Positions 5,390-10,720 of a DNA stretch of 10,720 nt are shown here, piece by piece. The stretch is from NCBI GenBank assembly GCA_002085035.1, contig MZGM01000018.1, positions 1-10,720 of the forward strand, read 5' to 3'. The position numbers and the translations under genes are program-made. This DNA is from Candidatus Zhuqueibacterota bacterium 4484_219 (lineage in GTDB: Bacteria; Zhuqueibacterota; JdFR-76; 4484-219). Position 1 is the first letter of the stretch. Each line of letters begins with the position of its first letter. Under the pieces are notes generated by a model. That model did no database searches and had not been told where the DNA came from. It saw nothing but the letters and a program-made list of their open reading frames with translations.

Positions 5390-7759
5390 CTATTTATTTT
5401 GGTGCTGCAAAACACCATTGGAACACATAGCATGAGCTACTACTTCCTCCATTGTTTTCACTTTAATAATCTCCAACCCTTTTAGAACCTTGGGAGAAAT
5501 TTCTCCTAAATCTTTTTCGTTTTCTTGTGGGATAATCACCCGTTTAATACCGGCCCGTTGTGCGGCTAACAATTTTTCATTGAGCCCGCCGACAGGTAGC
5601 ACGTTACCACGCAGAGTAATCTCACCTGTCATAGCTACATCACGGCAAACTTTCCGCTGAGTAATAGCAGAAAGCATCGCTATTGCCATAGTAATACCAG
5701 CCGAGGGTCCATCTTTAGGTATCGCCCCTTCGGGCACGTGTATGTGAACTTCTTGTTCTTCGAAAAAGTTCGGATCAACATCATACTCCTTAGCATTGCT
5801 GCGAATGTAGCTCAATGCCGCCTGTGCGGATTCCTTCATCACTTCTCCCAGTTTGCCGGTCAGGGTAAGCGTCCCCTTGCCCTGCATTAGAGTCACTTCA
5901 ATCATCAACAGGTCACCACCAAATTCCGTCCATGCTAAACCGGTGGCACTGCCTAACAAGTCTTCACCTTCTATCATTTTCTCGGTGTACTTAGGGACCC
6001 CCAAGAAATTTTCTAAATTACGAGTGTTAATACTGTAAACTTGCACTTTGGGATTGCTAACAATCTTTCGTGCCACCTTACGACAAACATTAGAGATATT
6101 TCGTTCCAGATTGCGAACACCGGCTTCTCGAGTGTACTGGCGGATAATTTTCAAAATACTTTGATCAGAAAATTGAAGATTTTCAGCCGAAAGTCCATTC
6201 TCACGTAATTGTTTAGGAATTAGGAATTGCTTGGCAATTTCCAGCTTATCATATTCCATGTAGCCAGGTAGTTCGATTACTTCCATGCGATCTAATAGCG
6301 GTTCGGGAATGTTATGGCGCACATTAGCTGTAGTAATAAACATTACCTCAGAAAGGTCAAATTCCACCTCCAGGTAATGGTCGCTGAAAGATTTGTTTTG
6401 TTCGGGGTCTAATACTTCCAGCAACGCTGCTGAGGGATCACCTCGGAAATCCACACTCATCTTATCCACTTCATCGAGCAAAAAAACCGGATTCTTTGTT
6501 CCTGCCTTTTTTATCGATTGAACAATTCGACCAGGCATTGAACCAATATAGGTGCGCCGATGACCCCGAATTTCTGCTTCATCACGTATTCCACCTAAAG
6601 ATACTCGTACAAACTTACGTCCAAGAGTACGTGCAATTGATCTGCCGAGTGAAGTTTTCCCTACACCTGGTGGTCCCACCAAACATAAGATGGGACCTTT
6701 TAATTTCTTCACTAATTTCATCACAGCCAGGTGTTCCAAAATGCGCTCTTTAGGCTTTTCCAAACCATAATGATCTTCATCTAAGATGCGTTGTGCTACT
6801 TTCAAATTAAGATTGTCTTTGGTGCGCTTACGCCACGGCATCGCCACAAGCCAATCTAAATAGTTACGAATCACCGTATATTCTGGTGATACCGATGGGG
6901 TAAAACGCAGTTTTTCCAGTTCTTCGAGTGCCTTTTCGTGTGCTTCCTTTGGCATATTTGCTTTTAGAATCTTCTCTTCCAAAAGCTGAAATTCGCCACC
7001 GGGTTCTTCCTCTTCTCCCAGTTCTTGTTTTATCACCCGAAGTTGTTCCTGGAGATAAAAATTACGCTGGGATTTTTGCAGACGGTCACGCACCTGATCT
7101 TCAATATTACGTTCGATCTGTAAAATTTCCTTTTCCGAGTTCAACAATTTAGCTAACTCAAAAAGCTCTTCTTTAATAGAACTTGCTTCGAGGATGCGCT
7201 GTTTTTCTTTCAGGTGCTTAGTTACATGAGCAGCAACAAAATCAGCAACACGCCGTGGGTTATCTACATTTTCTACAGACAGCAGAAGTTCGTCAGGGAG
7301 TTCTCGATTGAGCAACACGTATTCCTTAAACAATGATACCACATGCCTCACCCCGGCCTGAATTTCAGGAGTTAGCCGGAAAGTTTCGGGTATAACCTCG
7401 ACGCGAGCACAAAGGAAATCTGAAGTGGTCGAATAGCGCACAACGCGCACACGTACAAGCCCTTCTACCAAAACCTTTACCAACCCATTAGGTAATCTTA
7501 ATATTTGTAAAATTCGCGCCACAACACCAACACGATAGAGATCCTTAGGCCCTGGGCTCTCGTTCAAAACATCCTTTTGGGCCACAAGCAAGATAAGCTT
7601 GTCATTCATCAGTGCTTCTTGGAGGGCCTTCATCGAAGGCTCACGTCCCACCAGCAGGGGATAGATCATATATGGAAAAACTACCGTCTCCTTTAATGGA
7701 AGTACCGGTAGTTTCTCATGAACTTCAATTATAATATCATCACGAATTACTTTTTCCAT
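5390..7759 (-). CDS. lon: ATP-dependent protease Lon (LonA type)
   Basis: A 789-aa soluble LonA, full length for the family (E. coli 784 aa). The N-terminal substrate-binding domain (about 15-210, from LPVLPLKETVVFPYMIYPLL) is followed by a coiled-coil stretch (about 210-290). The AAA+ module has Walker A GPPGVGKTS (362-370) and Walker B VFLLDEVDK (425-433). The S16 protease domain has catalytic Ser in PKDGPSAGI (S686) and Lys in GGLNEKLLAA (K729). The 43-residue distance between them equals that of E. coli Lon (S679/K722). The absence of a membrane segment excludes LonB. Lon unfolds and degrades misfolded and selected regulatory proteins in the cytosol. AGGAA lies almost against the ATG, which is unusually close, but MEKVIRDDI is a plausible start and no better one is seen. 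clpX ends 50 nt upstream. Confidence 0.98.
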   Translation of the reverse strand: MEKVIRDDIIIEVHEKLPVLPLKETVVFPYMIYPLLVGREPSMKALQEALMNDKLILLVAQKDVLNESPGPKDLYRVGVVARILQILRLPNGLVKVLVEGLVRVRVVRYSTTSDFLCARVEVIPETFRLTPEIQAGVRHVVSLFKEYVLLNRELPDELLLSVENVDNPRRVADFVAAHVTKHLKEKQRILEASSIKEELFELAKLLNSEKEILQIERNIEDQVRDRLQKSQRNFYLQEQLRVIKQELGEEEEPGGEFQLLEEKILKANMPKEAHEKALEELEKLRFTPSVSPEYTVIRNYLDWLVAMPWRKRTKDNLNLKVAQRILDEDHYGLEKPKERILEHLAVMKLVKKLKGPILCLVGPPGVGKTSLGRSIARTLGRKFVRVSLGGIRDEAEIRGHRRTYIGSMPGRIVQSIKKAGTKNPVFLLDEVDKMSVDFRGDPSAALLEVLDPEQNKSFSDHYLEVEFDLSEVMFITTANVRHNIPEPLLDRMEVIELPGYMEYDKLEIAKQFLIPKQLRENGLSAENLQFSDQSILKIIRQYTREAGVRNLERNISNVCRKVARKIVSNPKVQVYSINTRNLENFLGVPKYTEKMIEGEDLLGSATGLAWTEFGGDLLMIEVTLMQGKGTLTLTGKLGEVMKESAQAALSYIRSNAKEYDVDPNFFEEQEVHIHVPEGAIPKDGPSAGITMAIAMLSAITQRKVCRDVAMTGEITLRGNVLPVGGLNEKLLAAQRAGIKRVIIPQENEKDLGEISPKVLKGLEIIKVKTMEEVVAHAMCSNGVLQHQNK

Positions 7760-7799
7760 TTCCTGGGTACACCAATTTTGTTTGTTTTGGTAATTCTAA

Positions 7800-7805
7800 A
7801 TTATA
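7800..7805 (-). promoter_or_regulatory. Possible -10 box upstream of lon
   Basis: On the minus strand the clpX-lon gap holds a perfect TATAAT 41 nt before the lon ATG, just after the clpX stop. No good -35 hexamer is found at 16-18 nt, where the best match is GTGAAG. A separate promoter for lon is therefore possible but weakly supported; the gap is AT-rich and chance matches are expected. Confidence 0.22.
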
Positions 7806-7809
7806 GGAA

Positions 7810-9060
7810 CTAAGCACTTTTCTTCACTCCTTCAATCGTCTTGTAAATCGGAGGTTTCTTCTTCGTAATAACTTCTTTAGTAATAATACATTCTTTTACA
7901 TTGCGCTGAGACGGCAGGGAGAACATAATGTCCAGCATAGCCTCTTCCATTACAGACCTTAACCCTCGTGCACCGGTACCGCGTTTCATAGCAACCTGGA
8001 TAACACTCTGGAGGGCTTCTTTTTCAAAATGCAACTCTACTCCTTCCAGTTCGAACAAGCGTTTGTACTGCTTAGTAATAGCGTTTTTGGGCTTAGTAAG
8101 AATAGCCATAAGAGCCTTCTCATCCAGTTCATCCAGAGCGCTAATATTATGCAAACGGCCCACCATTTCAGGAATCAACCCGAATTTAAGCAAGTCTTCC
8201 GGTTCCACCTTGCGTAGCAATTCACCAATTCTCCTCTGCTTTTTGGACTTGATATCGGCACCAAAGCCGATTGTATTCTTACTTAACCGAGCTGCAATAA
8301 TCTCTTCCAATCCATCAAAAGCTCCTCCACAGATGAACAGAATATTTTTAGTATTAATATTGATTAAGCTCTGTTCAGGATGTTTGCGACCCCCCTTGGG
8401 TGGAACAGAGGCAATAGAACCTTCTAATATTTTAAGTAAGGCTTGTTGCACCCCTTCTCCTGAAACGTCACGAGTAATGGAAGGGTTACCACCCTTACGA
8501 GCAATTTTATCAATTTCATCAATGTAAATAATCCCCCGTTCTGCTTCCTCAACATCATAATTAGCCGCTTGTAAAAGCCGGACCAGAATATTTTCCACAT
8601 CTTCGCCTACATATCCAGCTTCGGTCAGAGTAGTAGCATCAGCAATAGTAAATGGAACTTGAAGAAACCGAGCTAAGGTTTGAGCCAGCAGAGTTTTACC
8701 TGTACCGGTAGGCCCAATCAGTAAAATGTTACTTTTTTCTATTTCGTTGTCCCCATAAAGATGCTGTGAGGTTATCCGTTTGTAGTGATTGTAAACGGCT
8801 ACCGCTAAGGTCTTTTTAGCATGCTCCTGTCCAATCACATATTCATCTAACTTTTTCTTGATCTGAGTCGGAGTAGGAAGAGAATGTCTACTTCCAGCCG
8901 TACGCTCTACTAAATTGGAGCGAAGGATTTCCATCGCACTTTGCACACACTCATTACAAATAAACACCCCGGGGCCGGTAATAATAGCTTCCACCTGGGT
9001 AGAGTTTTTCCCACAAAAGGAACAAATATAAATCTTTTCGCGACGTTCATATTCTTGCAT
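7810..9060 (-). CDS. clpX: ATP-dependent Clp protease ATPase subunit ClpX
   Basis: A 416-aa AAA+ unfoldase with all ClpX marks. The N-terminal C4 zinc finger is CSFC...CNEC (C13, C16, C35, C38). Walker A is GPTGTGKT (116-123), the pore-1 loop GYVG (149-152), Walker B IIYIDEIDK (177-185), the RKH pore loop GRKHP (224-228) and the ClpP-docking IGF loop (264-266). The sensor-2 region is GTGARGLR (361-368). ClpX recognises and unfolds tagged proteins and feeds them into ClpP. The IGF loop shows that it is meant to dock on ClpP, and the clpP gene ends just 14 nt upstream. AGGAGAG precedes the ATG by about 5 nt, giving a strong start. The C-terminus is lysine-rich. No sign of truncation. Confidence 0.98.
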   Translation of the reverse strand: MQEYERREKIYICSFCGKNSTQVEAIITGPGVFICNECVQSAMEILRSNLVERTAGSRHSLPTPTQIKKKLDEYVIGQEHAKKTLAVAVYNHYKRITSQHLYGDNEIEKSNILLIGPTGTGKTLLAQTLARFLQVPFTIADATTLTEAGYVGEDVENILVRLLQAANYDVEEAERGIIYIDEIDKIARKGGNPSITRDVSGEGVQQALLKILEGSIASVPPKGGRKHPEQSLININTKNILFICGGAFDGLEEIIAARLSKNTIGFGADIKSKKQRRIGELLRKVEPEDLLKFGLIPEMVGRLHNISALDELDEKALMAILTKPKNAITKQYKRLFELEGVELHFEKEALQSVIQVAMKRGTGARGLRSVMEEAMLDIMFSLPSQRNVKECIITKEVITKKKPPIYKTIEGVKKSA

Positions 9061-9074
9061 AAATCTCTCCTAAA

Positions 9075-9686
9075 TCAAGATTGGGTTTTCTTTTTCTTGA
9101 GGGACTCTTTTCTAACTAAAACCTCATCGATGATACCGTATTTCTTGGCATCTTCAGGTGACATAAAAAAGTTACGGTCAGTGTCTTTCGCAATTTTTTC
9201 CACAGGTTGACCAGTATGAGAGGACAAAATTTCATTTACTTTCTCTCTCAGAGTCAAGATTTCACGAGCATGAATTTCGATATCGGAGGCCATTCCCTCC
9301 ACTCCGCCTAAAGGCTGATGGATCATAATACGGGCATGAGGTAATGCAGAGCGTTTCCCTTTCGTTCCTGCAGCAAGTAATACAGCTCCCATACTGGAGG
9401 CTTGCCCCATACAAATAGTGGCTATGTCAGGTTTAATATATTGCATAGTATCATAAATAGCCAAACCTGCAGAAATATACCCCCCGGGTGTGTTCAAATA
9501 AAGATAAATATCCTTATCGGGATCTTCTGCTTCTAAAAATAGCATTTGGGCAATGACCAGACTGGCTATGGTATCATCTATAGGTGAACCGATGAAAATA
9601 ATCCGCTCTTTTAGCAGTCGAGAAAAAATGTCGTATGCCCGCTCTCCACGACTCGTCTGTTCAACAACTATTGGTACAAGTCCCAT
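9075..9686 (-). CDS. clpP: ATP-dependent Clp protease proteolytic subunit ClpP
   Basis: A 203-aa serine peptidase of family S14. The catalytic triad is visible: Ser in GQASSMG (S98), His in ARIMIHQPLGG (H123) and Asp in KDTDRNFF (D170), with spacing as in E. coli ClpP. The oxyanion-side glycines in LNTPGGYISAGLAIYDT (64-80) are also intact. The N-terminus (MGLVPIVVEQTSRGERAYDIFSRL) is the usual short gate segment. Fourteen subunits form a barrel that cleaves chains fed in by ClpX. GGAG lies about 8 nt before the ATG. clpX starts 14 nt after the stop, so the two are surely one transcript; tig ends 55 nt upstream. A KKKK run near the C-terminus is the only small oddity. Confidence 0.98.
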   Translation of the reverse strand: MGLVPIVVEQTSRGERAYDIFSRLLKERIIFIGSPIDDTIASLVIAQMLFLEAEDPDKDIYLYLNTPGGYISAGLAIYDTMQYIKPDIATICMGQASSMGAVLLAAGTKGKRSALPHARIMIHQPLGGVEGMASDIEIHAREILTLREKVNEILSSHTGQPVEKIAKDTDRNFFMSPEDAKKYGIIDEVLVRKESLKKKKTQS

Positions 9687-9741
9687 ATCACTTTCTCCAC
9701 TTAAGGTTTAAATTCATCTGTAACCCAACAAAAATATTTCC

Positions 9742-10720
9742 TCATTGTGTCACTAACTCTGGTTTCCGCCCCGACAATTTGACCTGTTTCAGATCAGCAG
9801 ATTTCAGAAGAATATCAAACACCTTGTTTTCCAAAATATCTTCCCTGAGCATGTCGAGACGATCGTCCTGCTGATAATATCGTCGTACCTTATGGATAGG
9901 TTGATTATGCACCTTTGCGAACTCCTCAATAACCTGATCCAGTTCGGCATCGCTTACTGTAAGATTTTCCACCTCCGCAATCTTCTTCTTCAGTAGATAC
10001 CACTTTAGGGCACGTATTGCATCTGACCGATATTCTTCACGCACCTCATCCTCCCGGAATGGACGTCCCAATTTTTTACGCAAGTCCTCGATGTAATAAT
10101 CTAAATAATTCTCGATCATTTTAGGTGCAATATCAAAAGGATTGCTTCTGATTAGTTCATCTATCAAATTTTGGCGCATTCTTTCTTCTGCTTCGCGCTC
10201 AAACTGACGCTCCAAATTTTTGCGAATAGCTTCCCGCAGTTCTTGCATATCTTTGTAATCGCCTATTTCTTCTGCCCATTCATCATTAAGCTCAGGAAGA
10301 TTTTTCTCCTCGATCTTTTTGACTTTCACTCGAAAAAACTGTGAATCAGAAGACCCCTGTCCTTTGTCGAAAGACATCACTACCTGCCGTTCTTCATTTT
10401 TCTTCACACCTACCATTTGCTCATCAAACTGCTCTCCAAAATCTCCGCTTCCAATCTGCACATAGCGGTTTTCCCACTTGTGTCCAACAATCGGCAGCCC
10501 GGCTTCGTCTAATTCCTGGAAATCGGCTAGAACAAAGTGCCCTTTTTGAGCCTCTCCTTTCACGGTTCGGACAGTTGCGTACCGCTCCCGAAGTGCAGCT
10601 ATTGCCTCCTCCACATCCTCTTCAGTTACTTGTTGAACCTCTTTGACCACACGTAGGCCTTTGTAATTTTTTAACTCAATTTCCGGCTCAACTTGCACGG
10701 TAATTTTAAATCTCAAGCCA
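9742..10720 (-). CDS. tig: Trigger factor (partial, 5' end outside window)
   Basis: The reading frame stays open to the right edge of the window, leaving 325 visible residues of a protein normally about 430 long. The codon TTG at 10714-10716 is an internal Leu, not a start. The missing part holds the ribosome-docking domain with its GFRxGKxP loop. Visible are the end of the N-domain (FKITVQVEPEIELKNYKGL), a linker helix, a divergent PPIase-like domain (about visible residues 58-136), the family-typical KKIEEKNLPELNDEWAEEIG junction (133-152) and a long helical C-terminal arm domain. Trigger factor binds nascent chains at the ribosome exit and shields them before folding. The order tig-clpP-clpX-lon is classical and supports the call. 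SurA/PpiD-type isomerases do not have this domain order. Confidence 0.95.
   Translation of the reverse strand, partial: GLRFKITVQVEPEIELKNYKGLRVVKEVQQVTEEDVEEAIAALRERYATVRTVKGEAQKGHFVLADFQELDEAGLPIVGHKWENRYVQIGSGDFGEQFDEQMVGVKKNEERQVVMSFDKGQGSSDSQFFRVKVKKIEEKNLPELNDEWAEEIGDYKDMQELREAIRKNLERQFEREAEERMRQNLIDELIRSNPFDIAPKMIENYLDYYIEDLRKKLGRPFREDEVREEYRSDAIRALKWYLLKKKIAEVENLTVSDAELDQVIEEFAKVHNQPIHKVRRYYQQDDRLDMLREDILENKVFDILLKSADLKQVKLSGRKPELVTQ

Noticed and set aside
7766..7795. ACCAA/TTGGT inverted repeat in the clpX-lon gap
   Set aside because: A 5-bp AT-rich stem with an 11-nt loop and no T-run is within chance expectation for this composition.
7928..8527. 199-codon open frame on the plus strand, antisense to clpX
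   Set aside because: It lies wholly inside clpX, its translation is serine- and proline-rich with no recognisable domain, and it mirrors the codon use of the real gene. It is a shadow of a highly conserved coding region.
10341..10646. 101-codon plus-strand open frame opposite tig
   Set aside because: It is antisense to a clear trigger factor reading frame, and its translation is low-complexity in Leu, Gln and Pro with no motif.
1..10720. Search for CRISPR repeats, tRNAs, insertion sequences, toxin-antitoxin or defence genes
   Set aside because: No regularly spaced direct repeats, cloverleaf-type sequence, terminal inverted repeats or transposase motifs were noticed by reading. Nearly all sequence is accounted for by housekeeping and transporter genes.

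Overview
This is an ordinary-looking chromosomal stretch of moderately AT-rich bacterial DNA with tight gene packing, AGGAG-type ribosome binding sites before most genes and standard bacterial housekeeping families. No phage, transposon, CRISPR, rRNA or tRNA signal was seen. The Lon/Clp/trigger factor set is universal enough that it does not fix the phylum. The divergent trigger factor PPIase domain and the ABC/TPR set would fit an uncultured, deeply branching Gram-negative-type bacterium (for example the FCB/Calditrichota side or a deltaproteobacterium-like lineage), but this is a low-confidence inference.

Left third (1-4276, plus strand). The window opens with the last 65 codons of lysA (diaminopimelate decarboxylase, final step of lysine synthesis). 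A 432-aa GT-B glycosyltransferase follows, probably for surface polysaccharide or glycolipid. After a 166-nt gap comes a compact three-gene unit: an ABC ATPase, an ABC-2 type permease and a membrane-anchored TPR protein, spaced 13-14 nt apart. These three probably form one export or membrane-remodelling machine of unknown substrate.

Right two thirds (4285-10720, minus strand). Read in the direction of transcription, this is tig (5' end outside the window) - clpP - clpX - lon - engB - a TM1459-like metal cupin. It is a protein quality-control cluster: trigger factor folds nascent chains at the ribosome, ClpXP and Lon degrade tagged or misfolded proteins, and EngB is a GTPase for 50S ribosome assembly. 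The order is close to the classical tig-clp-lon-ysxC arrangement of many bacteria. Two hairpins in the 101-nt lon-engB gap could end or attenuate lon transcription. All catalytic residues of Lon, ClpX, ClpP and EngB are intact.

The two halves converge with only 8 nt between stop codons (4276/4285). I found no convincing new defence or mobile system. The points most worth a second look are the ABC-TPR trio with its insertion-bearing TPR protein, the hairpin pair between lon and engB, the cupin attached to the proteostasis cluster, and the divergent PPIase domain of trigger factor.
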